From an uncultured Candidatus Saccharibacteria bacterium (GTDB taxonomy: Bacteria > Patescibacteriota > Saccharimonadia > Saccharimonadales > Saccharimonadaceae): a stretch of DNA of 19,643 nucleotides. Under the pieces are notes generated by a model. The model saw only the letters and a program-made list of their open reading frames with translations, ran no database searches and was not told the DNA's origin. Numbering within the stretch: position 1 is the first letter of the stretch; the number at the start of each line of letters is the position of its first letter. Of the stretch, positions 6,369 through 14,044 are shown piece by piece. A program made the position numbers and the translations under genes. The stretch is from contig CALEKV010000102.1 in NCBI GenBank assembly GCA_937902525.1, positions 1 to 19,643 on the forward strand. The letters run 5' to 3'.

Positions 6369-7659
6369 CCGTAACAACGCCAAGCGGCGTAAGATTGATG
6401 AGATTGCCGGCCAAAGGGCGCACCGGCCAGATTATCAAATAGTATTATATATTGGGTTATTGATGCTGATTGGCTTGGCGATAATGTATGCCATTGGACC
6501 ACAACGCGCCAATGTTATGAATAACGCTCATGGTACAGATTTTTATACCGATACCTATTTTGCAGTCAAACAAGTCATTAGTTTGGTTCTGGCTATTGGC
6601 GCGTTCATAGTGGCGTCAAAAATTCCGTTCGCATGGTTTAAAAAGCACGCTCAGACTTTTTTTATTGCCGGGTTGGTGTTCTGCGCCCTGTTGTTTCTGT
6701 TTGGGAATCTGTTAAAAATTGATTCAATTGCTACTAATACGCTCGGTGCTTACCGTTGGTTTAACCTGGGTACACTGGGCAGCTTCCAGCCGGCAGAGTT
6801 TTTAAAGTTCGGGCTGTTGATTTATCTGGCTGTCTTTTTAGGCGCCCGTGCCCGTAACGGCTTGCTGAATGATACCGGGAAGACTATCATACCTGTCGTG
6901 GTTGCTACGCTGGTGGCGTTGTTTTTTGTGGTGGTTATCCAAAAAGATATGGGCACGGGTATTGCAATCGGCAGCATTGCTGCATCGATTTTGATGGTAA
7001 GTGGCATTGACCGGCGCACTGGTATTAAATTACTGATTGGCGTTATGATTTTAGGCACGGTTGCGATTGTTGGTACGGAACACCGCCGCGAACGGCTAAT
7101 GACATTTTTAAACGGTGACGACCATAGCGTTTCGGCGGACGATAACAGTTACCATATTCGCAACGCCATGATTGCGATTGGCACCGGTGGCTTGTTTGGG
7201 CGTGGTATTGGCAATAGTATTCAGGCAACTGGTTATTTACCGGAAGCCATCAATGACTCTGTGTTTGCAATTTTGGGTGAAATGTTTGGCCTGGTTGGCG
7301 TGTGTGTGATTTTGGGGATATTCACGGCATTGCTGTTAAGGCTGCTAAAAATTACAGATAGGCTGCCAGACATGAGTATGCGTCTTGTAGTGGCTGGTGT
7401 ATTTGGCTGGCTGGCGGCACACGTTGTGCTTAATGTGGCGTCTATGATTGGCGTGGTGCCGTTGACGGGCATTACTTTACCACTGCTTAGTTTTGGTGGC
7501 ACCAGCATGCTGTTTATTACTGGCGCCATGGGGCTGGCTTTTCAGATGTCAAAGTATACTAATCATTCGGCAACCATAACACAGGAGGCGGCTCATGCGG
7601 ATTCTCGCGGCCGGCGGGGGATCGGGCGGGCACGTGTCGCCGGTCGTCGCACTATTTAA
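6361..7659 (+). CDS. ftsW: SEDS-family peptidoglycan polymerase FtsW
   Basis: FtsW/RodA/SpoVE proteins polymerise lipid II into glycan strands and work with a class B PBP. The 432-residue protein shows about ten hydrophobic segments starting at YQIVLYIGLLMLIGLAIMY. It has the conserved FQPAEFLKFGLLIYLA segment, QKDMGTG, and the late motif PLTGITLPLLSFGGTSML. Its place between mraY and murG, near ftsI, supports FtsW rather than RodA. Start is taken as TTG at 6361, overlapping the mraY stop, with a run of six G just upstream; no later start would keep the first helix. The C-terminal tail overlaps the first 65 bases of murG in another frame. Confidence 0.92.
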   Translation: MFSRNNAKRRKIDEIAGQRAHRPDYQIVLYIGLLMLIGLAIMYAIGPQRANVMNNAHGTDFYTDTYFAVKQVISLVLAIGAFIVASKIPFAWFKKHAQTFFIAGLVFCALLFLFGNLLKIDSIATNTLGAYRWFNLGTLGSFQPAEFLKFGLLIYLAVFLGARARNGLLNDTGKTIIPVVVATLVALFFVVVIQKDMGTGIAIGSIAASILMVSGIDRRTGIKLLIGVMILGTVAIVGTEHRRERLMTFLNGDDHSVSADDNSYHIRNAMIAIGTGGLFGRGIGNSIQATGYLPEAINDSVFAILGEMFGLVGVCVILGIFTALLLRLLKITDRLPDMSMRLVVAGVFGWLAAHVVLNVASMIGVVPLTGITLPLLSFGGTSMLFITGAMGLAFQMSKYTNHSATITQEAAHADSRGRRGIGRARVAGRRTI

Positions 7660-8740
7660 CGAACTAGCAAAGCAGGATAAACATCTGACGGCTATGTTTG
7701 TTTGCGACAAGGCGTTTGAGGCACAGTCGCGTGGTTTGATGGAAAAAGTGTCAGTGCCGGTCGATGTACGTGTGGTACGTAGCGGCAAGTTTAGGCGCTA
7801 CGCTCACTTAACAAAATTGCAACACTTAACGGTGCCTGGTTTGGCCTGGAACAATTTTAAAGATATCTTTAAAATTATGGCTGGTTTTTTTGAGAGCTTG
7901 GCGTTATTGCGCCGATTTAAGCCTGACGTGGTATTTACTAAAGGTGGTTTTGTGTGTTTGCCGGTCGGCTTGGCGGCACATTTGTTAAACATCCCGCTTG
8001 TTATTCATGATTCCGATACTCGCCCGGGGTTGACCAATCGTTTTTTGTCAAAGTGGGCAAAGGTTATAGCAACAGGCTCGCCGCTAAGTAACTATAACTA
8101 TCCGGCAAGTAAGAGTCATTATATAGGCGTGCCAATTAGTCCGTTATTTAAACCAAAAACGGCAGCCGAACAGGCCAGTGCTAAAAAACAACTCGGGTTT
8201 AATCCAGATAAACTGCTGGTTGTAGCGGTAGGCGGTGGCTTGGGGGCTGAAAGTATAAATAACGCCATGGGTAAGGCGGCTAAATCCCTGTACGACCAAG
8301 GCATTAGCGCATTTGTAGTCGCTGGTAAGCAGCACTTTCAAGCCACATTGCAAACAGTTCCGCGGCATAAGTCATATAAAATTGTGCCATTTGTTTATGA
8401 ACGGATGGATCAAGTATTGGGCGCGGCGGATATTGTAGTGACACGGGGAAGCGCCACGTTCTTGCAGGAGCTTGCCGGCCTGGCCAAAGCCGTAATTATC
8501 GTGCCAGCGCATCAGTTGAGTGATCAAATAAAAAATGCAAAAGTTTTTCACGGTGCTAACGCCGCTATTGTGGTTGATAATGATGGTATTGTCAAAGATG
8601 ATAGGCTGGAGCAGGCAATTTTAACCTTGGCAGACGACCCAATATTACGCAAGGAACTAGGGAGGCGCTTGCATTCATTTGCCAAGCCAAATGCCGCCCG
8701 CGATTTAGCTCGGCTGATAATGACGGCCGTAAAGCGCTAG
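7595..8740 (+). CDS. murG: UDP-GlcNAc:lipid I N-acetylglucosaminyltransferase MurG
   Basis: MurG adds GlcNAc to lipid I, giving lipid II at the cytoplasmic membrane face. The 381-residue GT-B enzyme begins MRILAAGGGSGGHVSPVVAL, the donor/acceptor glycine-rich loop of the family. Further motifs are HDSDTRPGLTNRFLSKWAK (in place of the usual ExN-PGxxNR block), GGGLGAESIN, and the nucleotide-binding region DIVVTRGSATFLQELAGL followed by HQLSDQIKNA. The start is well supported by AGGAGG at 7583-7588, six bases before the ATG. The 65-base overlap with ftsW suggests coupled translation. No mur ligase gene lies beside it. Confidence 0.95.
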   Translation: MRILAAGGGSGGHVSPVVALFNELAKQDKHLTAMFVCDKAFEAQSRGLMEKVSVPVDVRVVRSGKFRRYAHLTKLQHLTVPGLAWNNFKDIFKIMAGFFESLALLRRFKPDVVFTKGGFVCLPVGLAAHLLNIPLVIHDSDTRPGLTNRFLSKWAKVIATGSPLSNYNYPASKSHYIGVPISPLFKPKTAAEQASAKKQLGFNPDKLLVVAVGGGLGAESINNAMGKAAKSLYDQGISAFVVAGKQHFQATLQTVPRHKSYKIVPFVYERMDQVLGAADIVVTRGSATFLQELAGLAKAVIIVPAHQLSDQIKNAKVFHGANAAIVVDNDGIVKDDRLEQAILTLADDPILRKELGRRLHSFAKPNAARDLARLIMTAVKR

Positions 8741-8748
8741 TGTATAAT
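8720..8748 (+). promoter_or_regulatory. Promoter giving a near-leaderless ftsQ-like transcript
   Basis: A perfect TATAAT lies at 8743-8748, directly preceded by TG. ATGACG at 8720-8725 gives a 4/6 match to TTGACA with a 17-base spacer. Transcription should start around 8755-8756, only 3-4 bases before the ATG at 8759. The promoter straddles the end of murG, so the last gene of the cluster may be expressed separately. Confidence 0.55.
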
Positions 8749-8758
8749 GAATTAGGAT

Positions 8759-9706
8759 ATGGGGTTGTTGCGGAAAAAAGTACCGCCAGTACCAAGCCGG
8801 CGTTTGGAACACAGTGAGCAGGGAAGGGTACGCGCTCCCCTGCCTGATTTAGATGCGCGTTACACGTTCCGGCGTAACCGCACGCTGACCGGTAGTTTGT
8901 CGTCAAACGTATCGAGCGTAAATGAACATAACGCCGAACTTAAATCGGACCGCGTGCACACGCACCATTTGCGCCACTACCGTCGGCGCGTCTCAGCTGC
9001 GCTAGTGGTCGTAGTGATTGTGGCGATTGGCATGGCCTATCTTTTGTATCAGTCCATATTGGGCGCGACTATTTTCACGGTCGCGCCGCGCAGTATCGAT
9101 ACAGCCTTGTATGCTAATGCCATCCACGACTATTTGTTGAAGTACCCGCTTGAGCGTTTTAGATTCAGTCTTAATACCAACAGCTTGACTAGGTATTTGC
9201 AGGCTAACGGCTATCCGGAAATAGAATCAATCGACCCTACCGTGACTGCTGCAGGCTTTGGTAAAGCCGGCGTGCACGTAACCTTCCGTACTCCGGCCGT
9301 GGTGTGGCGTACTGGTGGCGCTATTATGTTTGTGGATGCAAATGGTAATGCGTTTAGCCGTAATTACCACCAGGAGCCAAATGTACAGGTAGTTGATCAG
9401 ACCGGCATTCCAGCGCAAGGCAATCAAGTGTTGGCTAGCAATAGCTTCCTGGGTTTCATTGGTAAAGTGATTGGCCGTATGAAAGAAAACAATTACACTG
9501 TGACACATATTACCTTACCCGCTAGCACAACTCGCCAAGTACAAGTGACCGTTCAAGGCGCCAGCTACCCAATTAAATTTAGTATCGACCGCCCGGCAGG
9601 GGAGCAGGCCGAAGACGCCGCACGGGCCATTAGGTACCTTGCAAGCAATGGGATTAACGCGCAATACCTGGATGTTCGGGTGAGTGGTAGGGCGTTTTAT
9701 CAGTAA
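8759..9706 (+). CDS. ftsQ: FtsQ/DivIB-like cell division protein
   Basis: A basic cytoplasmic region of about 75 residues (including HHLRHYRRR) is followed by one membrane helix (about 79-97, ALVVVVIVAIGMAYLLY) and an extracytoplasmic domain to residue 315. Starting soon after the membrane is a POTRA-like part. It contains LTRYLQANGYPEIESIDP, then VHVTFRTPAVVWRTGGAIMF and FVDANGNAF, the pattern seen in FtsQ proteins. FtsQ links FtsL/FtsB to the rest of the divisome. Position after murG fits. The sequence family is weakly conserved, so the call combines topology, the WRTGG/FVDANG pattern and context. No strong Shine-Dalgarno is needed if the transcript is near leaderless. It is the last plus-strand gene before a long gap. 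Confidence 0.75.
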   Translation: MGLLRKKVPPVPSRRLEHSEQGRVRAPLPDLDARYTFRRNRTLTGSLSSNVSSVNEHNAELKSDRVHTHHLRHYRRRVSAALVVVVIVAIGMAYLLYQSILGATIFTVAPRSIDTALYANAIHDYLLKYPLERFRFSLNTNSLTRYLQANGYPEIESIDPTVTAAGFGKAGVHVTFRTPAVVWRTGGAIMFVDANGNAFSRNYHQEPNVQVVDQTGIPAQGNQVLASNSFLGFIGKVIGRMKENNYTVTHITLPASTTRQVQVTVQGASYPIKFSIDRPAGEQAEDAARAIRYLASNGINAQYLDVRVSGRAFYQ

Positions 9707-9723
9707 ACACTAAAAAGTGCCAA

Positions 9724-9837
9724 CCCCTACCCAGCCGATAGTGTTCTAAATATGTTCGTTTTTATTAAACACTATATAAAAACATACAAAACAGGGAATT
9801 GCAAACTTTGTCAAATGATAGGGAAATGAGGTAGGGG
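9724..9837. repeat. Nested inverted repeats downstream of ftsQ
   Basis: An outer pair, CCCCTACC at 9724-9731 and GGTAGGGG at 9830-9837, encloses an inner pair, ATAGTGTT at 9738-9745 and AACACTAT at 9768-9775. A further AAACACTA copy sits at the end of ftsQ near 9705-9712. The inner stem could be a weak terminator for the dcw operon. The outer one is too far apart for a simple hairpin. Confidence 0.5.
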
Positions 9838-10355
9838 ATAACAAAAAATAAAAAATGTCAAATGTGATAAATGCGTTGTGGATAAATCCTAAATCATGGC
9901 GAGTCGTGCCAGCGGCCGTGAGCTGTTGTTGTAGCGGAGTGCTTTAGTTCACATATAGGCGTGGACGTAGTGCTTTTGATGGTATGTGCGATTAATAGTG
10001 GTTGCGATGTAGCCACTACCCTAGAACATGGTATTCTCACCAAAATAGCAGTCAGTATAGATGGGTGCTGATTCATCTTGCTCCAATATCTTCAATGTCG
10101 TAAAAGGTATATTGTGCGACGTTAAGTCTATGTAAAGTTTGCGCGACAAAAACCCATGCCCTGCGCCGCCACAGCCACAAGTCCACTAAGTTTTTTAGCC
10201 TAAGTCCCCACGTCCCGCAAACCCCCGGCTTATGTACTGTCCACAGCTTGTTTATGGCTCATTTATGGCTGGCGTCTACAAATTACCGCTAACTTGCACA
10301 AATCCCACCAACCAACACTCGCGCGGCTCGTATATAAAACGTTCTAATTATGTTC
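9743..10355. repeat. 15-bp imperfect direct repeats, 598 bp apart
   Basis: GTTCTAAATATGTTC at 9743-9757 recurs as GTTCTAATTATGTTC at 10341-10355, with 14 of 15 bases identical in the same orientation. They bracket most of the non-coding gap. They could be protein-binding sites or traces of a past insertion or deletion. Neither copy makes a convincing 28-bp dif site. Confidence 0.5.
9877..9885 (-). promoter_or_regulatory. Consensus DnaA box
   Basis: TGTGGATAA is the exact complement of TTATCCACA. A near copy, TGTGATAA, lies a few bases upstream in the AT-rich stretch near 9863-9870, and CTGTCCACA near 10227-10235 is a weaker match. One perfect box alone does not make an origin. Confidence 0.4.
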
Positions 10356-10415
10356 TATAACCCTAAGTCTTGGTTGATGTTCGCGCCCGGTTCTGTTAGT
10401 TTGCCGGTATTGTAG

Positions 10416-10431
10416 CTGGTTGCGTAACCAG
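10416..10431. terminator. Small perfect hairpin after the VirD4-like gene
   Basis: CTGGTT and AACCAG form a 6-bp stem with loop GCGT. It lies about 90 bases beyond the stop of the minus-strand ATPase gene and could help end its transcript. No U-tract follows on that strand, so the role is uncertain. Confidence 0.25.
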
Positions 10432-10522
10432 GTTATGAATTTAGTAATGGTACTTTTATTTTTTGAATTATTCACGTTATTTATGGGGTGTTGGTTTTAT
10501 TTTGGTTGGTTATGCTGCTGGT

Positions 10523-13465
10523 TTACCTTATTTTTAGCAAAGTTGGATCGGTGGGTTGCTTTTTTGCCTGCGGTTTTGGAACCGACGTGGTGCTTGATTT
10601 TTGGACTGTGGCTGGCGTGGTGTGACTTATGTTGAGCGCGGTCGATAGTGGCTTGGGCGCCGGCTCTGATGGTGCTCGCTCGGAGCTGCGGCGAGACTGC
10701 TTAGGGCTGTCGGGCTCTTTATTGCCTGGCGCTGATTGCGTGTCACTGCGTTCACTCGGTTCATTGCCTTTACGACCACGGCTACGACTGCGTTTACGCT
10801 TGGGCTTGTCGCCTCCTTCGGGATGGTGGTCGGTGCTGGCTGATGCGTCGGTGTTGTTGATGGGTGGTTGTGGCTCACGGCGTGTGTCGCTAGCCGTACT
10901 AGTGCTGGCTGATGGTGACTCTGTTGACGTAGCTTTTGCAGCAGCAGGCTGTAGCTTTTCTTCAAACGCGATGCCTTCCTTTTGCAAAAATTGTTTTTGG
11001 TTGTTGGTGTATTCCGGGTTGCCCTTGCCTTTTGTCTGCAAGGTTTGCGGTGGCATGATTTTGTTGCTTATCATCTGCTCTACCACGGCGCGTGGTTGGC
11101 CGTACGTGGCGCGAGTATTGGCAATAATCGCTGCAGTGTTGTCGGTTTTGGCGGTTGGCAGGTTCAGTGTGCGCGCACTAAACGCTGGGGCTTTTTCACC
11201 GTTAATAACCATGTTGATAATAAAGTTGCGGTTGTGCATCTGTAGTAAATCGTTTGGCTCGAATTGAGGTTCAAATTGTTTGGCTAAAATCGGCGCATCA
11301 TCGGCGCTTACCCTAAAGCTAATCATGGTGCCGACGTTTCCAAACACGGCGTTGCGTACGGTGTCGCTCATCTGGCTGATGTACTGATTGGCCACGGTTA
11401 AGTTAAGGCCGTATTTGCGGGCTTCGCTTAAAATGGTAGCAAAACTATCCGTGGCAAAGTTTTGAAACTCGTCTACGTATAAGTAAAACGGCCGGCGATC
11501 TTCAATATTTGGTATGTCGCTGCGGCTCATGGCGGCAAGCTGGATTTTGGTGACAATAAATGCGCCCAATATACCGGCGTTATCTTCGCCAATCAAGCCC
11601 TTGCTTAAGTTGACGACTAATATTTTGCCGTCATCCATCATTTGGCGGATATTGAAGGTGCTGTGTGGTTGGCCAATAATGTTGCGGATGATGGGGTTGG
11701 CAGTAAAGGCGCCAACTTTGTTAAGTACCGGCGCGATGGCTTCGGCTTGGAACTTTTCGGTCCAGCTGTCAAATTCTACGTTCCAAAACTGCAACACCAC
11801 CGTGTCGCGGCAATAGCTTAGGGTTTCTTTGCGGAAGCGCTTGTCGGTCAGCATGCGGGTGATGTCAAGCATGGTGGTCTCTGGCCTATCAAGTAGCGCT
11901 AAAATCGTGTAGCGCAAAATATATTCCAGGCGCGGCCCCCAGGACTCGCCAAACATGCGCTTTAATACTCCAATGACTTCGGAGCTGATGTTAGTTTTTT
12001 GGGCTGGATTAGTGACTTCTAGGGGGTTGAAGCCAAGCGGATATTCGGTGTCGGCGGGGTTAAAATAAACGACATCTTGCATGCGAGAGCCGGGGATAAA
12101 CTTCATGTTGTTGATAGCGAAATCTCCGTGCGGGTCGATGATGGCGTAACCCTGGCCGTGGAAAATATCACTAAGTGCTAAAAGTTCCAATGTGCCGGAT
12201 TTACCGGCGCCGGTTTGGCCAATTATGTACGCATGGCGGCTCCTGTCGTACCGTAACATACCAAACTGGTGGTTAATACCCCTAAAGTTTGTCACGCCAA
12301 AGGCGCTAATGTTTTCATCTATGGCGTCGTTGCCAGTGATGACTGGTAGTTTGGCTGGGGGTTCGGCGGTTTTGGTGGTGGCCCATACGATGTTTGGGGT
12401 TTCAACGTTGGTGTGCGGTAAGTGATAAACGCTGGCAACTTCCTCGATATTGAGCACGTATCCCCTATCGACAAACAGCCTGGCTTTGTATTTGGCCAGG
12501 TCTTCTTTTTTGAAACTGTCGTTAGCAATTTTAAAACCATTCAGATTAGTGCTGTTGAATTGCTTAAAAGTGCCAACCAGCGCTTGCATGCGCAATTTAG
12601 CATTGGTTTGGCTTTCGCCAAGGTACGCTAAGCGGATTTTCACCTGGTAGCCCAATTTGGTGGCTTTTTTTTCGGCTTCGGCTATCCGGGTTTTGTCGCG
12701 GTCGCTGACTTCTTTGACTGTAGCAGCGCCTCCCGTTCCGGCTTCTGGCGGTTTCCATAATGATTCAATGATTTGTCCGAACCACTTTAAGTCAAAATTC
12801 ATATCGCCAAACAGACCGCTGGCGGTGCCTGATTTGACTTTGGCGATCCAGTTTTCGGCGCTTTTGTGCCAATCGTCGGCAACGGGGCGTACTAAAATTT
12901 GAATCCACAGTTCTTCACCCGTGTCCTCAAGTTTGGCGAGGGTGCCGGTGATGCCTGCTAATGGGTCCACTTCAAAGCTTTGAAATGTGCGGATTGGTAA
13001 AAATTCGTTGGCAGTTGGCACGATTTCACCAGTGTAGACTACGGTATGTTGGCGTTCGTGGCTGACGTAATCTTCCTCTGCTTCACTGATTTGTACGGTT
13101 GGATATTGGCTGTAGATCTGACCTTCAACGAAGCTTTGCAGGGCTTTGGGCGTCCATACGTAAAAACGTATGCGCCCTGCTACGCTGGCGATTTCAAAGC
13201 TTAGGTGCTCTTGGTAGCCGTTGTTTTCTTTTAACTCTTTAGCGTCGCGTAAAATACCATGCAGGCTGGCGAACATTTGCTCAGCGGCAAGCTCACTTTT
13301 GTCGTTAGCTTTTGGGATTTCTAGTACCAACAGCACGCTTTCAGTGTTTTTTACTACTGAAACGCTTTGGTTATTACGCCATGTTAGGTATACAAGCACA
13401 ATTACAACAGGTACCCAAATGTACCATTGCAAAAGCGTGTTGACTATCCAGGCTAAAATTTCCAT
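10523..13465 (-). CDS. VirD4/TraG-like type IV secretion-type ATPase with long N-terminal region
   Basis: This 980-residue membrane-anchored ATPase starts with one hydrophobic helix (about 5-28). A region of about 350 residues follows that I cannot assign to a classical coupling protein. The P-loop ATPase comes next: Walker A GQTGAGKS at 416-423, then YAIIDPHGDFA near 440-450, and Walker B YLYVDEFQNF with D665-E666. SEARKYGLNLTVANQY near 680-695 is typical of VirD4/TraG/VirB4 relatives. From about 830 the tail is low-complexity, rich in Ser, Pro, Lys and Arg (KRKRSRSRGRKG), and probably disordered. Such proteins are common in CPR genomes, where DNA transfer or uptake and pilus roles are suggested but not settled. 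No relaxase or VirB genes flank it. The ATG at 13465 follows a promoter by a few bases and has no Shine-Dalgarno. Confidence 0.85.
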   Translation of the reverse strand: MEILAWIVNTLLQWYIWVPVVIVLVYLTWRNNQSVSVVKNTESVLLVLEIPKANDKSELAAEQMFASLHGILRDAKELKENNGYQEHLSFEIASVAGRIRFYVWTPKALQSFVEGQIYSQYPTVQISEAEEDYVSHERQHTVVYTGEIVPTANEFLPIRTFQSFEVDPLAGITGTLAKLEDTGEELWIQILVRPVADDWHKSAENWIAKVKSGTASGLFGDMNFDLKWFGQIIESLWKPPEAGTGGAATVKEVSDRDKTRIAEAEKKATKLGYQVKIRLAYLGESQTNAKLRMQALVGTFKQFNSTNLNGFKIANDSFKKEDLAKYKARLFVDRGYVLNIEEVASVYHLPHTNVETPNIVWATTKTAEPPAKLPVITGNDAIDENISAFGVTNFRGINHQFGMLRYDRSRHAYIIGQTGAGKSGTLELLALSDIFHGQGYAIIDPHGDFAINNMKFIPGSRMQDVVYFNPADTEYPLGFNPLEVTNPAQKTNISSEVIGVLKRMFGESWGPRLEYILRYTILALLDRPETTMLDITRMLTDKRFRKETLSYCRDTVVLQFWNVEFDSWTEKFQAEAIAPVLNKVGAFTANPIIRNIIGQPHSTFNIRQMMDDGKILVVNLSKGLIGEDNAGILGAFIVTKIQLAAMSRSDIPNIEDRRPFYLYVDEFQNFATDSFATILSEARKYGLNLTVANQYISQMSDTVRNAVFGNVGTMISFRVSADDAPILAKQFEPQFEPNDLLQMHNRNFIINMVINGEKAPAFSARTLNLPTAKTDNTAAIIANTRATYGQPRAVVEQMISNKIMPPQTLQTKGKGNPEYTNNQKQFLQKEGIAFEEKLQPAAAKATSTESPSASTSTASDTRREPQPPINNTDASASTDHHPEGGDKPKRKRSRSRGRKGNEPSERSDTQSAPGNKEPDSPKQSRRSSERAPSEPAPKPLSTALNISHTTPATVQKSSTTSVPKPQAKKQPTDPTLLKIR

Positions 13466-13477
13466 GTATCTTGGTTG

Positions 13478-13506
13478 ATTGTATCACAAACAGGGGTGAA
13501 ATGCAA
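13478..13506 (-). promoter_or_regulatory. Promoter giving a near-leaderless transcript of the VirD4-like gene
   Basis: On the minus strand, TACAAT (13478-13483) matches the -10 at 5 of 6 positions. TTGCAT (13501-13506) sits 17 bases upstream and resembles the TTGCAA used before mraZ. Transcription should start near 13471, leaving about 5-6 untranslated bases before the ATG at 13465. Confidence 0.5.
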
Positions 13507-13531
13507 GGGTGAGCGGAATAATAAGTAAAGA

Positions 13532-13597
13532 GGCCGCACGGAGAGCGGCTAAGGGGTGACCAGTGGTCACTCCCCGTGTAGCCTCTTCTGTGCGGCC
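13532..13597 (-). terminator. Long imperfect stem-loop after the 103-residue GC-rich ORF
   Basis: The 66-base fold has an outer stem GGCCGCAC (13532-13539) with GTGCGGCC (13590-13597). A middle stem has AGAG and GCTA pairing with TAGCCTCT around a CG bulge. The inner stem is GGGG plus TGACCA against TGGTCA plus CCCC. On the minus strand it is followed by a T-rich stretch (TCTTTACTTATTATT), which fits an intrinsic terminator, though the stem is far longer than one needs. Confidence 0.6.
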
Positions 13598-13616
13598 AGG
13601 GCCGGGTGCTGCATTA

Positions 13617-13928
13617 CTACGTGCAGCACATTCTTTCCCAGTACGCATCATCCGGGGGGGTCGGCACCAGGTAGTACCCGCTCACGTTGCCGTGTGCGTT
13701 TGTGCATAGGCCGAGAGAGTATGGATGCACGAGCCTGGATTTTTCGTCGTCCCCCCACTTGATACGGACATAGTCCACTGCCTGTGGATCCTCGTCGTCG
13801 TAGTCTGATACGAATACGATGACTCCATGTCGTGCGTAGCCAGGATCATCTGTTCGTCGTAGGGTGACGGGCATGCCGTCACGCAAGCGTTGGCGGTCAA
13901 GCGCCGGTGGTGCGAACGTGTTATTCAT
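13617..13928 (-). CDS. Unrecognised 103-residue protein, GC-rich stand-alone cassette 1
   Basis: The start is ATG at 13928, with GGAG five bases upstream; an ATG at 13976 opens the frame earlier but lies at the promoter. By hand count about 59% of the bases in the ORF are G or C, against 45-50% in neighbouring conserved genes. The protein is acidic-to-neutral and soluble. Its centre (MPVTLRRTDDPGYARHGVIV, then VDYVRIKWGDDEKSRLVHPY) alternates strands and turns like a small beta-barrel, perhaps SH3/KOW-like; that is a guess from pattern. A Cys pair ends the protein (MCCT). No family recognised. It has its own promoter and terminator hairpin, so it is not in an operon. Confidence 0.7.
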   Translation of the reverse strand: MNNTFAPPALDRQRLRDGMPVTLRRTDDPGYARHGVIVFVSDYDDEDPQAVDYVRIKWGDDEKSRLVHPYSLGLCTNAHGNVSGYYLVPTPPDDAYWERMCCT

Positions 13929-13942
13929 GCTGACTCCTAACG

Positions 13943-13987
13943 GTGTTGAAATACTCCAATAGCATTTCGACAACACTATTTATACCA
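13943..13987 (-). promoter_or_regulatory. Extended -10 promoter and leader hairpin of cassette 1
   Basis: On the minus strand TGGTATAAA (13979-13987) is an extended -10 element, with transcription expected near 13972. GTGTTGAAAT at 13943-13952 can pair with ATTTC (13964-13968) and AACAC (13972-13976) around a 3-base bulge. A hairpin therefore forms at the very 5' end of the message, or the repeat is an operator at the start site. Confidence 0.45.
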
Positions 13988-13998
13988 TATAAAAAAAT

Positions 13999-14025
13999 AA
14001 AAATCCAGCGTATTGCTGGATTTTT
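13999..14025 (-). terminator. Intrinsic terminator of the sigma4-HARE gene
   Basis: A perfect 11-bp stem, AAAAATCCAGC (13999-14009) and GCTGGATTTTT (14015-14025), has a 5-base loop. On the minus strand it runs into a long T-tract (TTTTTATTTTTTT), a classic intrinsic terminator 20 bases after the stop codon of the gene at 14045-15103. Confidence 0.85.
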
Positions 14026-14044
14026 AAAGATATGCACGTTTTAA

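Larger units (their letters stand above)
9707..10522. other. 816-base gap between convergent gene blocks
   Basis: No frame here looks like a protein, and I found no tRNA, tmRNA, RNase P or SRP RNA motif. It contains nested inverted repeats (9724-9837), a consensus DnaA box (9877-9885), a 15-bp imperfect direct repeat (9743-9757 and 10341-10355), AT-rich stretches, two tandem TTTATGGCT copies near 10251-10270, and a small hairpin at 10416-10431. All large genes to the left of it in the dcw cluster read rightward, and all genes to the right read leftward. It may hold regulatory or replication-related sites, or an unrecognised structured RNA. Confidence 0.5.

Noticed and set aside
9738..10360. 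dif site for XerCD in the convergent gap
   Set aside because: TTATGTTC at 10348-10355 resembles a XerD half-site, but no matching XerC arm lies 6 bases away. The inverted repeat at 9738-9775 has the wrong length.
9707..10522. Replication origin or known ncRNA in the gap
   Set aside because: There is only one perfect DnaA box and dnaA/dnaN are absent. No conserved motifs of tmRNA, RNase P RNA, SRP RNA or tRNA were seen.
10435..10635. Plus-strand hydrophobic ORF starting near ATG 10435
   Set aside because: More than half of it is antisense to the VirD4-like tail, whose Lys/Pro/Ala-rich codons give hydrophobic antisense reading. It has many Trp and Cys and no ribosome site.
10629..11267. 212-codon plus-strand ORF
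   Set aside because: It is wholly antisense to the VirD4-like gene over its low-complexity tail; the composition is an artefact of that tail.
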